The notes below the pieces were generated by a model that saw only the letters and a list, made by a program, of their open reading frames with translations, ran no database searches and was not told the origin of the DNA. A DNA stretch of 64,000 nt from Dama dama (taxonomy: Eukaryota > Chordata > Mammalia > Artiodactyla > Cervidae), in the NCBI RefSeq assembly GCF_033118175.1, contig NC_083711.1:44650001-44714000 (forward strand), given 5' to 3'. Shown here in pieces: positions 23,236-35,283 of the stretch. Within the stretch, counting starts at the first letter, position 1. The number at the start of each line of letters is the position of its first letter. Made by a program: the position numbers and the translations under genes.

Positions 23236-23820
23236 GACATGTAACAGCAAGAGTAGGGCTCTATTATCAGATTTTTCTTACCCACTACTTGTTAGGTATT
23301 GAAGGAAAAGCATCTTTGAAAGATAAAATAAGAATTACTGACTGTGATTTGATGCCACTTATTCTGTTAGCCCATGGCAAATTATGTCTCAAAGTAGCCA
23401 GATGGGCTTCAAGCCTGAAAGGAGCTATTTTATTTTGGGGGGAGGTTAAAATTTCACAGTGGGATTATTGCTTGCTAATGAAGGTTGCCCATTACAAAAG
23501 TGCTTTCTGCAATGAAGGATGTGAACAAGACTGACATGCATTAAATAACACAGAAAACACATACAGATGTTATTCAAGTATTTACACATCTTCTGATTAA
23601 TCAAAGATAATGTCAATATGCACTTACTATGCCTTTACACCTCACTTTTACTTGGTAATCTTTAATGGGAGACAAAGTAGCCTTTGTTACTAGAACCGTT
23701 TTTGGTAACAGCATTTAGCTGAAATTTTAAAACCTTGTCTTAAATTTATTTTGCATAATTATCTTCTATTATAGTGATTTTTTAAAAAAAATAATGATAC
23801 AGAAATTTTAAAAAAATACT

Positions 23821-23958
23821 TTGTTGTTGTTTAGTTGCTAAGTTCTGAGCCTGCCAGGCTCCTCAGTCCATGGGATTTCCCAGGCAAGAATAATGGAGTG
23901 GATTGTTATTTCCTTCTCCAAGGGATCTTCCTGATCCAAGGATCAAACCCAAGTCTTC
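23821..23958 (-). mobile_element. Bov-tA SINE, internally deleted
   Basis: Reverse copy with 'tagttgctaagttctgagcc', 'gccaggctcctcagtccatg', 'tccttctccaagggatcttc' and the B-box area. About 20 bp are missing from the first third, and the head ends early at the following A run. Confidence 0.82.
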
Positions 23959-23961
23959 TTT

Positions 23962-23993
<32 letters not shown>

Positions 23994-24020
23994 TATATGC
24001 ATATATATATATATATATAT
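23962..24020. repeat. Poly-A then a 42-bp perfect AT palindrome
   Basis: An A tract (from 23962) is followed by (AT)n, a central GC at 23999-24000, and a second (AT)n. Positions 23979-24020 read the same on both strands around that centre. Confidence 0.9.
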
Positions 24021-24314
24021 GTTTAAGAAAGTTGATCTAGTTAAAAATAAATAGTCTATCAGGTGTTGTAAAGATAATGTGAAAAAGACTGAAATTTGGA
24101 AAACACCAATTAAACTACAAGTAGATAAATTTGGCTTATTACTTGACATCTAGCATAATGGAGACATCAAGACTTAAGCTTGGTCTGACCTTAGGATCAA
24201 GGTCTTCTTCATGATGGCATATGAAAAACACATAGAATTTGTCCTAAAAGTAATTTCTGATTCCCCTTCCTCAATTACTGCAGCTCACACTGCTTGCGCA
24301 AGTAACAGGCTTAC

Positions 24315-24522
24315 ATCTTCCCTCATAGCTCAGTCAGTAAAGAATCTGCCTGAAAGGCAGGAGACCCGGGTTTGATTCCTGTGTCAGGAAGATCCCCTGG
24401 AGAAGGAAATGGCAACCCACTCCAGTATTCTTGCCTGGAGAATCCCATGGACAGAGGAGCCTGGCAGGCTAGAGTCCACAGGGTCACAAGAGTTGGAAAT
24501 GACCTAGTGACTAAACCACCAT
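24315..24522 (+). mobile_element. Bov-tA SINE, full length
   Basis: Sense copy from 'cttccctcatagctcagtc' to 'ggaaatgacctagtgacta'. The A-box region ('tagctcagtcagtaaag') and B-box region ('gggtttgattcct') of the tRNA-derived pol III promoter are recognisable. Confidence 0.9.
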
Positions 24523-24667
24523 ATCTTCACCTTTCTTAAAAGGCCCTCATCATGATTGCCTGCTCAGTGTGATCTGCAAATCTGTGGCTATTTTGTCAGC
24601 TAATTTTAACTTCCTTTTTTCAATTCTGATCATGGGACCAATCCATTCTAAATTGCTAAATTGCTCC

Positions 24668-24723
24668 TTTACCATAATTTTTCTATATCTGAACTCCAGC
24701 TTTACCATAATTTTTCTATATCT
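24668..24723. repeat. Perfect 23-bp direct repeat, 10-bp spacer
   Basis: The 23-base block beginning tttaccataattttt occurs at 24668-24690 and again at 24701-24723 with no mismatch. Nothing else in the surroundings is duplicated. Confidence 0.95.
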
Positions 24724-24863
24724 TTAGACTATCCTAGATTAATTTTCTTCAAAGGCTAACACAGTTCCTGTATTTCCAAACATATTGTATTTTTCTGTGA
24801 AACAATAATAAGTATGGGGGATTCAAAGAATAAAGAAGTTTATTTGAGGTCTTGAGAAGGGTT

Positions 24864-25019
24864 CCATCCCTGAGTTGGGAAGATCCCCTAGAGGAGGGCA
24901 TGGCAACCCACTTCAGTATTCTTGCCTGGAGAATTCCATGGACAGAGGGGCCTGATGGGCTACAGTCCATGGGGTCACAAACAGTCAGACATGACTGAGT
25001 AACTAACACTTTCACTTTT
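24864..25019 (+). mobile_element. Bov-tA SINE, head missing
   Basis: Sense copy beginning at 'ccatccctgagttgggaag' and running through the body to 'tgactgagtaactaacactt'. The first 60 bases, including the A box, are absent. Confidence 0.88.
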
Positions 25020-28000
25020 AAGAATTTCACATATTTGGATAAAATCAAGTGTTGCAGAGAAGAGACTGAGTCAGAGGTTTATAAAGGCAAAGCTACAAGC
25101 TTGTTCAAGAAGTATGATTTACGCTGATGACAGGAAATAATTGTCCTTAGGGGACAGGCCATCGTGAGTTATTTTAGGGCAAGAGTCTCTTGACTCTAGG
25201 TCTATAAAGTTGTAACCTAATGGGACAATTCCAACTTTCATGTATGATAATATTCTTCTCAGAAATGGATCTACCCTGGCAGTAATGATGTGTAAATATC
25301 ATTGGTAAAGTCACCTTTCAAAAACTCATGTGTCTAGTTATTTCCCATACTTTTGTGTTCTTTTTCTGTAAAAAAGCTGGCAAAATTATATAAGCTTTAG
25401 ACCTGTTGATTCTACATTTATATAACACACATTTATAACTTATAACAATAAGAATCATTCAGGCTTATTAGAAAAATAATGAAATATTTGTAAAGAAATA
25501 ATGGATACAATTACAGCTTGGACACTGAGGATTGAAACCACCTACTCGCTAACATGACCCAGCTCATTTTCTACAATAATATGATTCTGTTATTCCATTA
25601 TCTTCATTAGCATAACTTTTCTATTCCAGATAACTCTTATCTAGGCAAATACACTAATTTTTTGTGAGAGGAGTTTTGTGAAAGGCCCACAAACTCTTCA
25701 ATATAAAGCATCAACAGTTTTATCCTAAGACTCCTTGAACCTTAAGACCAAAAAGCCTTGGTTTGTTATTTCTACCAATCCCAGAGTGTTATATCCTGAT
25801 TCTTACACAGTCCTAATCAATCCTACTTATTTCTCACATTGAAATGCCTATGTTAAATCAAACTGAAACTTCTCAGTAAAACTGAATCTTGCCCACTCCA
25901 CTAAGAGACACAAAGTTCTCTTGGCCACTTACACAGATCTCCTTTACTAGAGTAAGGTATTAACTCAAATTTGTCTTATGTGAACAGACTGTGTTGGTGA
26001 TATTTAGGGAGTCAGTATACAACAGCTTATAAGCCTTTTTATGTGTTCATATGTCTGCAAAGAATCATTTCAGTCGTAAACATCTCTAAATTATGACCAC
26101 ACAAATGGTTTAGATGATATAATTTGCTAATACATGAACAGATGAGTCCAACCCCATGACATTCATGATTACCTTCATTAATTTTATCACTATCCTTTGA
26201 AGACAGAAATAAGTTTAATGTTTAAATAATGAATCTGAATTTCCCATCATTTTTCAATTCCTTCTGGAAATATATGGGCTTCTGAAAAGTAATATCTCAC
26301 TTTTTTATGGAAAACAAAGAGAGCAGAGTGAATTTTTTAAATTTATTGAATGTTATTAAACGTAGGATTTCTTTTTTCATCAGATTTCAGGTAAGGGTCT
26401 TAAGTCACTAAGTCTTAATTCCAGAGATATGGGACACAGAAGGTCAAGTTAAAAGGCTCTTGTCTCCATTTTCAATTTATTCAATCTAGTTCCTAAATAC
26501 GTGTGATTCCCTCTCCTTATTTTCTCTATCAACTGTAACACTAGAGCAAAATCCAGAAGAGGGAATGCCTCCAGTCTGCAAAAAAGAGAGAGGAAACACC
26601 ATGACAATACTACAAAAATAATTGACTATTTGAAAATATTCATTCTTCTTCATTGCCACTGAGACAAAACAGAAACCTTTTACCCCTTTTCTTTTCTGTA
26701 CCCATAATATTCTGCTTCTTTCTTTTTCCACTCCTACTGGTCCTGTTTTTGTTCTAGTGTTCATTTAAACTAACTTTGTTTTTGTTACAGTGTGTATGAT
26801 AATGATGTAGAGGGGTGAGAAAGAGACTGAATGAAAATTAAAGACCCACAGTCTATAAATAAGAACCTATGCTACCCTGTGATGCCTATGATGATAATAA
26901 GCTTTGTAATAGCTCATATCTGTGGTGTTTGCTTTTAAGATTGGACATAATATATTGACAAAGAGGTAGAAAGAAAATAAAGATAAAGGTAAGGGTTAAT
27001 TTGTTGAAAATAAATGAAAGATGGAAAGACCTCAGGTCAGGTCAAGAAATAAGTCCTGAATCTTTTAGTAGCAGCTCCTTATGACTTAATAATTTCCTTT
27101 TGATTTTTCCTGAGCAGAGAAACATAATTTTTGTTTAAAGAAACATTTGGTATGAAAAATTCCGAAATAAACAGACTAAAAAAATAGCCTTATATAGCAA
27201 AAAAGTAAATAAAAATTATAAGGAAAATAAATTTCAAAGTTTTTCCAAATAAATGAGTAGGTATACAATAAGTAACTACACATTAATATAAGTAGGCTAA
27301 TATCACATAATAAAAATAGTCAATGTGAAACCCCAGCTGTATGTGACATAAACAGAAAAATTATTCTGCAAATAGGTTAATATTTTTATACACTGTGAAT
27401 TATTTTTACATTTGCTACTATATCTTATTAGTCTGTTTTCGATTGTAAGTTCTAAGAGGTCAAAATCTTTTATTTTGATTTCTTTGAATTCTCCAAGTCA
27501 GTTCAATTTTGAACTTTGAAAACTAGAATTTTGAAAACCTGTGACAATCATATGAACTAAGATACCCATTTTTAGTTTGAGATAATTCATCCCATTATTT
27601 GTTCTTGTATAAGGCTCTGTCTTCTATGTGGGCTTTACTCTGAGGTAGGCATTAGTAATTCCTAACTTACGTCTTCACATTGCTACTAAAATTAAGAGCC
27701 CTTTATTGGCATAATTACCATCCCAACATAAGAGGAAATAGTTTTTTTAAGAGCAAGTTGGCTTCTTGTTGGAATAATCTATAATGCTTAGAACTCTCTT
27801 CCTCCCCATCCCCACACGTACACAGCAAACACCATGGAATGGCCCTGTCACACTGCTCTTTATCTTTTCAGAAAAAAAAAAATAATAAGTTCCCAGAAAG
27901 CAGAAATAACGAAATAACTCTTGTCAGATGTTTCAGCAGAAGATAAAAATGATTTACTAATTGTTTCCTAAATACATCTTTTCTCATGGTCCTTACTTAT

Positions 28001-29317
28001 CTCCTAGAAATATGTGCAATGTCAATTTTTTCCCTCTTCTCCAAAGTCAGGCAACAGATGATTTCACACTGCTCCCCTCCTTGCTTGCTAACATTTAAAG
28101 GAGGAAACATAACTCACTTTGAAAGTCACTTGGTGGGAAGGTTTTTTGTTTTCAAAAAATAGCAATAGATCCTCCAGGACCTGAGACGTGGATTTAGGTT
28201 TCAACTTAACAATTAGAAAATAACTTATTTATTGATTTCACTATAGAGGCCAAATTTCAGATCACAGAAAGCTGTGCAGCAATGCTAAAAGGAAGAACAC
28301 TATATTTTCAGTCTGCAAAAGCCAACAAAACTAAGACTACATATTAATTGACATGTATAGTTATCCCTGCTGAAAAAAGGCCCTTTCATTAAAAAATAAT
28401 TCTCTTATATGACAGATTGGAATTGTTACTTTGCTTTTAGGAAATTCACAAATGAGGAAAAATTAGTCAAATAAGAATACCTCTCCAGGGATCACATATG
28501 TTTTAATTTACATAAATCAATATCATTTCTATCAAAGTCTCATTTGGAAAGGATCAACTGTAGGAGAACCCTTTTGCTAAATGTCAAAGGAGTCACTTAG
28601 GATGAAAATTTTACACTGGATTTTCCATCAAATCTCAGTGCTATACAAAGAGGAAAGAAATCTTGACAGGCTGATTTGTCCAGCCACAACCCACAGGAGA
28701 TTAGTTCATGTCTTGGAAAAGGCCAAGTTGTAAGTCCACCACTAGTACAATAATAGAACACCCTGGAGGAACTTCAACGCTACCTATCTTGGAGCAGATG
28801 GATGTTCCCAGGGGCCATAGATATTTGAGCAGTGGACTAGATATTAGCTTTCACTAGTTCCCTCAGCCAGATGCCTTTGTGCTGTTAACAAACATCAAAC
28901 CATCTGTGATAGCCTTGGGCCCAGTCAGCAGCTGTGTGCCTCACCTGGGCTGACAGAGTTATTTCTTAAGGGTTTGATCTGGGCCCAATGTGACACAGCG
29001 TTGTATACTGAATTGAATATACTGTCCATAATCCTACACAGGCAGGCTTTAAAACCATGGCAATTTTTACTTGTCTCATTCTCCTTATAACGAATTCCAT
29101 TAATATAAACTAGATGTAAATCATCACAATAATAATTCTCTTATTATAAGTATTTTTTGAATACTTACTTATGATTTAGTATTGACTCATAAGATTAACA
29201 CTTTAGTACTATTAACTATAAAGGCAAAAATCAATAAGGTTTTTCAACAATAGAAATATAATAAAATGATGTCAACTAAGTATGTGTACTTGAAATTACA
29301 TTGGTCTAAATTTTCAC
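25020..29317. other. Longest stretch without a recognised repeat (4.3 kb)
   Basis: I see no gene, RNA gene or nameable element. Composition is strongly AT-rich except for an interval at about 28550-29050 with more G+C and several short palindromic words. The 92-codon minus-strand frame at 26486-26764 has no recognisable domain. Ancient repeats too diverged to read by eye may be present. Confidence 0.5.
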
Positions 29318-29430
29318 ATTTTCAATTTTTTTTTTCATTTATTTTTATTAGTTGGAGGCTAATTACTTTACAATAGTGGTTTTTGTCATACGTTGACATG
29401 AATCAGCCACGAATTTACATGTTCAATTTT
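29318..29430 (-). mobile_element. Ruminant L1 3' end, very short
   Basis: About 110 bp of antisense L1 3' end: a T-rich start, 'attagttggaggctaattac', 'tttgtcatacgttgacatg', 'aatcagccacgaatttacat'. The rest is missing, so this is an extreme 5' truncation. Confidence 0.85.
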
Positions 29431-29754
29431 CTAAATTGTCATATTTTCCTGTCTCAGTATCGAGGTGATTCATTCACAGTGTCAGACCTCATGAAGATAG
29501 TCACCTGCTGTGTACCACCAACACAATGGTGTTTAGTAGCAAGAAAACAATTCTAAACATACACATAGTATCATTCAGAACACAATGTCAAGTGTCTTTA
29601 ACTATGGTGACAAAATCCTCTTTTCTGATACATTGGAAATCAAAAGGATCTTTGTAATTTGCTTTCAGTTTCAACATATGTTTTGGAAAGGGCTGACAGC
29701 TCTATAAACTTATTTAGCCACATACTCCTTTTTTCCCATTAGGCAGCAGCCAAA

Positions 29755-29800
29755 GGCCACTTAATATTTAACGCCACTAATATTTAAGGCCACTTAAATA
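29755..29800. repeat. Triplicated short unit, 'ggccacttaatatttaa'
   Basis: Three imperfect head-to-tail copies of a 14-18 bp unit (starting near 29755, 29772 and 29787) differ by single-base losses and substitutions. Confidence 0.75.
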
Positions 29801-30864
29801 TCTCCCAGGAATTTACATATTGAAGAAAAATGCATAAGAAAAACTGAAAGTCAGATAATGACTCAATATGTTGGCCGTGACAGAAGTGTGGCTGGAATGA
29901 AATAGAGAGTTCAGCAATATTGACTGCCTAACCAGGCATCTGAAAAGCACTATACTTTTCCTGTTTGTGCAAACTAGATTATCAGAACCTGGTAGTATTC
30001 TGAACCTGATTTTCTTACTGTTCTACTGATTCTTTGAGGTATTGATACTTAGTATCCCATCAATACATTTCATTTTTCGCTTAATTCAAACAGAATTGGT
30101 TTCTGCTGTTCTCAATCAAGAACAGAGTGATACAGGTACATAGAAGGTATTATGAGTATATCACTGAGAAAATTTTATTTCCTGGGATATTTTTATTCAC
30201 AGTGCTACTCTAACAACTATATATCTTTATTAAAATGTCTTGAATAGCCATAATAAAATTTCAGCTTGGGAAAATTTGTTAATGGTCAATATCTACTGAA
30301 ATCCTAAGAGATTTTTCCAAGGTTCTGCCTCTTCAATCTTAGAAGCCTAACTTTATATCTATTTTGAATCCACTGTTAGACGGCTACTCTAAAGTATGAC
30401 ATATTTAAAATTATAATATGTTCCAGCATATTATTATGTATATTTTTACTCAAAAAATGACTTTTTATTTTCATGAAGGTGATATAACTTACATAAGTAT
30501 GATTTGGACAAATAAGCCATTTTCCAACCAACCACCGAACACCACTATTTACCAATAGTTCATAACATATGGCTTAAGTACAGTATTAATGCAAGTGTTT
30601 TATAGGCACAATATAAACTCAGATCAATATAATTATTTTGAAGGGTGTTTTATCAGAATTTATACTGTATTAAAAACTTAAGTCAAATTTCCATCTATGT
30701 GAGTAATGTTAACTTTGAACATTATACAGAAGAAGGAAGAATGTGAAATCAAAACTTCTAGAGCACATGTATTGCTTGACAGTCTAACTAGATTAAAATA
30801 TCTGTAGGCCATTAAGTAGAAAGGAAGGAGAGGAAAGATTTGTCTCAAAACATTTCTTTGTTTT

Positions 30865-31316
30865 CTGTTTTATGGTTTGTTTGTTTTTTAATTTTAGTTG
30901 GAGGCTAATTACTTTACAATATTGTGGTGTTTTTTGCCATACATTCACATGAATCAGCCATGGGGGTACTTGTGATCCCCATCCTGACCCTCCTTCCCCA
31001 TCCCATCCCTCAGGGTCATCCCAGTACACCAGCCCTGAGCACCCTGTCTCATGCATCAAACCTGGACTGGCGATTTATTTCACACATGATAATATACATG
31101 TTTCAAAGGTAGTTTGTCAAATCATCCCACCCTTGCTTCTCCCACAGAGTCCAAAATCCTCTTCTTTACATCTGTGTCTCTTTTGCTGTCTCGCATATAG
31201 GGTCATCGTTACCATCTTTCTAAATTCATATATATATGTGTTAATATACTGTATTGGTGTTTTTCTTTCTGACTTACTGTATAATAGTCTCCAGTTTTAT
31301 CCACCTCATTAGAACT
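30865..31316 (-). mobile_element. Ruminant L1 3' end, 5' truncated
   Basis: Antisense L1: a T-rich 3' border, 'ttggaggctaattactttac', 'catgaatcagccatgggggt', 'tctcatgcatcaaacctgg', 'cacatctgtgtctcttttgc'-type blocks, ending at 'ccacctcattagaact'. It lies entirely within the 3' UTR and the last ORF2 codons. The 88-codon minus-strand open frame (30793-31059) is 3' UTR sequence and not a gene. Confidence 0.92.
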
Positions 31317-31547
31317 TCAAAAATATTTCTTAATTAGAACTGCCTTATCCTAGTATAGACATTTGCCTGTAAAATGTGACAATCACTTTTTGATGATTTT
31401 TTACTGACTAAGATAACAAAGATATTTAAGGACAAATATATTTAAGTATAACCATAAAGAAGTATTTGTGATATAGCTAGTGTATATTAAAGAAGTGTGA
31501 AAATATACTTAACTCATAGTAGGGAGAAATAGTTTATGAATTTTAAA

Positions 31548-32075
31548 GGAAGCTGTGGTACATATACACCATGGAATATTACTCAGCCATTAAAAAGAAT
31601 ACATTTGAATCAGTTCTAATGAGATGGATGAAACTGGAGCCCATTATACAGAGTGAAGTAAGCCAGAAAGATAAAGACCAATACAGTATACTAACACATG
31701 TATATGGAATTTAGAAAGATGGTAATGAGAACCCTATACGCAAAACAGAAAAAGAGACACAGATGTACAGAACAGACTTTTGGACTCTGTGGGAGAAGGC
31801 GAGGGTAGGATGTTTCGAAAGAACAGCATGTATATTATCTATGGTGAAACAGATCACCAGCCCAGGTTGGATGCATGAGACAAGTGCTCAAGCCTGGTGC
31901 ACTGGGAAGACCCAGAGGGACTGGGTGGAGAGGGAGGTGGGAGGGGGGATCGGGATGGGGAATACAGGTAAATCCATGGCTGACTCATGTCAATGTATGA
32001 CAAAAACCACTACAATATTGTAAAGTAATTAGCCTCCAACTAATAAAAATAAATGGAAAATAAATAAATAAATAA
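31548..32075 (+). mobile_element. Ruminant L1 3' end, sense orientation, with AAAT tail
   Basis: Sense counterpart of the preceding element: 'ggtacatatacaccatggaa', 'attactcagccattaaaaag' (last ORF2 codons), 'aagtaagccagaaagataaa', 'ggatgcatgagacaagtgct', 'aattagcctccaactaataa', then an (AAAT)n tail. Open frame 31763-32023 is UTR. The unit is 5' truncated at a point close to the other copy's truncation. Confidence 0.93.
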
Positions 32076-32394
32076 AGCAGTTGATGAGGTACAAAAAAAA
32101 AAAAGAATTTTTAAAAAGCTAAAAATTTTGAGTTAAATATCCTCAAACCTTAAGTAACAACTACTAGAATTCTATAAAATATTTTACTACCCCCTCCTTT
32201 AAAAAATATTTCAATATTATTTAATAAGACAAATGCAACACTACTCTAAAAATAGCAAAAATCCTGAAGATATATACTAGACAAATAAACTACACTGAAT
32301 CCTTTTGTATAGCAAGCACTGTGCTAAACTTCATGAAAACTAATTTTTTAATCAAAATAATCACAAGGGAACTGGAGCAATTTCCTTCTCTTCT

Positions 32395-32480
32395 TGACAA
32401 TTAAATAAGTGGAAACTGAGATTCAGAAATAGCAATTTAAGTTGCCCTGGGGGATTACACAGCTGGTAAGGTAGCAAGTA
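32395..32480 (-). repeat. MIR SINE fragment, reverse orientation
   Basis: Antisense MIR words in order: 'gtggaaactgagattcagaa', 'gttgccctgggggattacac', 'agctggtaaggtagcaagt'. Confidence 0.5.
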
Positions 32481-32773
32481 CTCAGTTATATTTACATGTC
32501 CACTTCTTCAACTTACAAAAGTTATATGTTACATGTGATGTCACTGTTACCATGTTGCCTAGATACTGCAAGTAAGCCATTCTCATCAGCATAATTATTA
32601 ATAATTACCATCAAAGCTTCCTCATCCATATATTGATTTGGACTAACTAGCCTTCCTCATAGATCTGGATTGAATAATGTTCTAGCTTACTTAAGAGATT
32701 TAGTCCTGTATCTCGAGCATTTGTTGAAGACCCTGTGTCGTTTTCACTTCTTCGAATGGGGCAGAGTATTAGC

Positions 32774-33938
32774 CTCAAATTCTAACTATCCCTTGGGCCA
32801 TAGAAAAAGCAAGAGAATTCCAGAAAAACATCTATTTCTGCTTCATTGACTATGCTAAAGCCTTTGATTGTGTGGATGACAGCAAACTGGAAAATTCTTA
32901 AAGAGATGGGAACACCAGATCACCTTACCTACCTCCTGAGAAATCTGTATGCAGGTCAGGAAGTAACAGTTAGAACTGGACATGGAACAATGGACTGGTT
33001 CCAAACTGGGAAAGGAGTATGTCAAAGCTGTATACTGTCACCCTGCTTATTTAACTTATGTGCAGAGTACATCATGAGAAACGCTAGGTTAGATGAAGCA
33101 CAAGCTGAAATCAAAATTACCCTGGGAGAAATATCAATAACCTCAGATATGCAGAAAGTTATGCCACCCTTATGGCAGAAAGTAAAGAGGAACTAAAGAG
33201 CCTCTTGATGAAGGTAGAAGAGGAGAGTGAAAAAAACTGGCTTAAAACTCAACATTTAGAAAATTAAGATCATTACATCTGATCCCATCACTTCATGACA
33301 AATAGATGGGGAAACAATGGAAACAGTGACAAACTTTATTTTTTGGGGTTCCAAAATCACTGCAGATGGTGACTGCAGCTATGAAATTAAAAGATGCTTG
33401 CTCCTTGGAAGAAAAGCTATGACCAACCTAGACAGCATATTAAAAAGCAGAAACATTACTTTGCTGACAAAGGTCCATATAGTCAAAGCTACGGTTTTTC
33501 AAGTAGTCATGTATGGATGTGAGAGCTAGACTATAAGGGAGGCTGAGAGTCAAAGAATTTATATTTTTGAACTGTGGTGATGGAGAAGACTCTTGAGGTC
33601 ACTTGGACTGCAAGAGGATCAAACCAGTCAATCCTAAGAGACCTCAATCCTGAACATTCACTGGAAGGACTGATGCTGAAGCTGAAGCTCCAATACTTTG
33701 ACCACTTTATGTGAAGAGTCTACTCATTAAAAAAGACCCTCATGCTGGGAAAGATTGGAGGAGAAGGGGATGACAGAGGACAAAATTGTTGGATGGCATC
33801 ATGACTCAGTGGACATGAGTTTGAGCAAGCCCTGGGAGATGATGAAGTGAAGGACAGGGAAGCCTAGTGTGCTGCAGTCAATGGGGTCACAAAGAGTCGG
33901 ACACGACTGAGCGACCGAACAACTATCAGGAATACAGC
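32774..33938 (+). mobile_element. BovB LINE, 5' truncated, catalytic box destroyed
   Basis: Sense copy from within the RT palm (start 'tcaaattctaactatccc') to the 3' end ('gacacgactgagcgaccgaa'). The frame 32846-33196 covers the RT segment with KGVCQSCILSPCLFNLCAEY (lead-in to the catalytic box). At 33149-33160 the box codons read 'tatgcagaaagt', so the two aspartates have become Glu and Ser. A further frame at 33317-33529 carries KITADGDCSYEIKRC. Frameshifts lie between them. The missing aspartates alone make the enzyme inactive. Confidence 0.93.
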
Positions 33939-34029
33939 ATCATATGATGCCTGTTGGTTCATAGTATAAATACTACATCATGAAGACTTACACTCTAAAT
34001 CCAATGAGTTTCGTAGCCTAATTGGCACC

Positions 34030-34620
34030 CTAGTTGCACCTTTAGAAGTACGATTCTAACCTTCTATCAGGCTTTCAGATTCTGGGTGATGATGAGGTAC
34101 ACTATTTGATCACTGAATCCCACTTTTATGTGACCTTTGCCATATAATGTGTTCCTTGTTCTGAAGCGGTGTTACACAAGATCTCATTAAGTAAGACACT
34201 TTATGAATTTGTAAATAGTGGTCCTAGTCAAGAAAGCAGGCAGGAAATGGAAACCCTCATCAGAAATATTTAGCAATTACAGTAGGGATGAAATACTGTC
34301 TCCTTTGGATATAAGGGAAATTTAGCAACTGCCCCTATGGCTGATTGGCCTCCTTAAGAGTTTGTACCATAGTGAGGAATCCACTTCTGTCTTTGCTACT
34401 TAGAGTTTAAATATTCATCACTGGCAATAGCTAAACTACTGCTGGTGAGAAGAATCCCATGCAATTGGACCCATATATAGTTTTTAACTCATCAAGCATC
34501 AGATGTCCAAGGATAGGAACTGGCTGATCTGATGTATGCTGGATAAGTTATTCTATTCATCAGTTTGTTTCTTTCTTTTTCTTCATTGGGTGCACACTGC
34601 TGGACATTGATTTGACACAC
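34030..34620 (-). pseudogene. Endogenous retrovirus integrase remnant, minus strand
   Basis: On the minus strand, in sense order: an HYGTN..GGQSA segment (about 34330-34385) matching the end of the zinc-binding region and the linker, a SEQGTHYMAK piece (34136-34168) matching the catalytic-core segment around the second acidic residue (Ser-Asp in the family, Ser-Glu here), and VPHHHPESESLIEG (about 34065-34105) matching the segment that leads to the third acidic residue. At least two frames and several stops are involved. Class is uncertain between class I and class III. The orientation is opposite to the provirus starting at 35284, so these are separate insertions. Confidence 0.65.
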
Positions 34621-35283
34621 AAATGTTTATATTTTATACTCTCTACCACAAGTTCAATCATATACTTCCTCTCAACACCTTTGTTTGAACTTGTAATCAT
34701 ATTAACTCTAGGCCCCTTACCAACCAGTCAAGCCAATCATCACTACCCTTAATTCTGAAAACTCTTATCACCAACCACTTTTTTTTTTTTTTTTTTTTTT
34801 TTGCAAAATTAATGGCCAGATGTACTGCTCAAAGATCTGCCAAGTGGAAAGGTTTCCTCTTGCTACTATATTTCAGTATTAACTCTAGTGGGAGTTGTGA
34901 TGCAGTAAAAATCCACTTTTATCTTTTGGCAACTTGGTATATTCAACTATCAAAGCAAGGTATTTTCTTATAGGAAACATTAGAGTTTTCCCACTACTCT
35001 AAAGGCGCCCAATAAATAACTTTACATGGAAGAGCCTGGGAGAACATACATGGATGTCTACAGGTCCCCAAGAAGCTACAGAGGCACCCAGAGTGCTGTG
35101 ACCTCCTGAAGTTGGTCCAGTCTTGTCTTTCTCCAATGTGACCCGCAGGCCTTTACCACTGTGTCACGGAACAAGCTTTCTACCAACATACCTATGAACC
35201 AATCTGAGTTTGTTTTCTCTGATATCACATGACCATAGATGAAGGTCTAAAATAAAGGTCAAAAATGAAGGTCTTACAATGCC
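34621..35283 (-). other. Probable continuation of the minus-strand ERV, with a T24 tract
   Basis: Upstream (in sense) of the integrase remnant I expect RNase H and earlier pol. Short minus-strand pieces here are retrovirus-like in composition, but I cannot pin a motif. A run of 24 T (34779-34802) interrupts it and could be the poly-A of a minus-strand retroposon, though no body is recognisable. Confidence 0.35.

Noticed and set aside
23962..24020. Repeats at 23.96-24.02 kb and 49.18-49.22 kb considered as CRISPR-like or structured arrays
   Set aside because: They are plain AT dinucleotide tracts in a vertebrate genome; there are no spacers.
34779..34802. T24 tract as the tail of a processed pseudogene
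   Set aside because: No recognisable gene or retroposon body lies on the adjacent side, and I found no flanking duplication.
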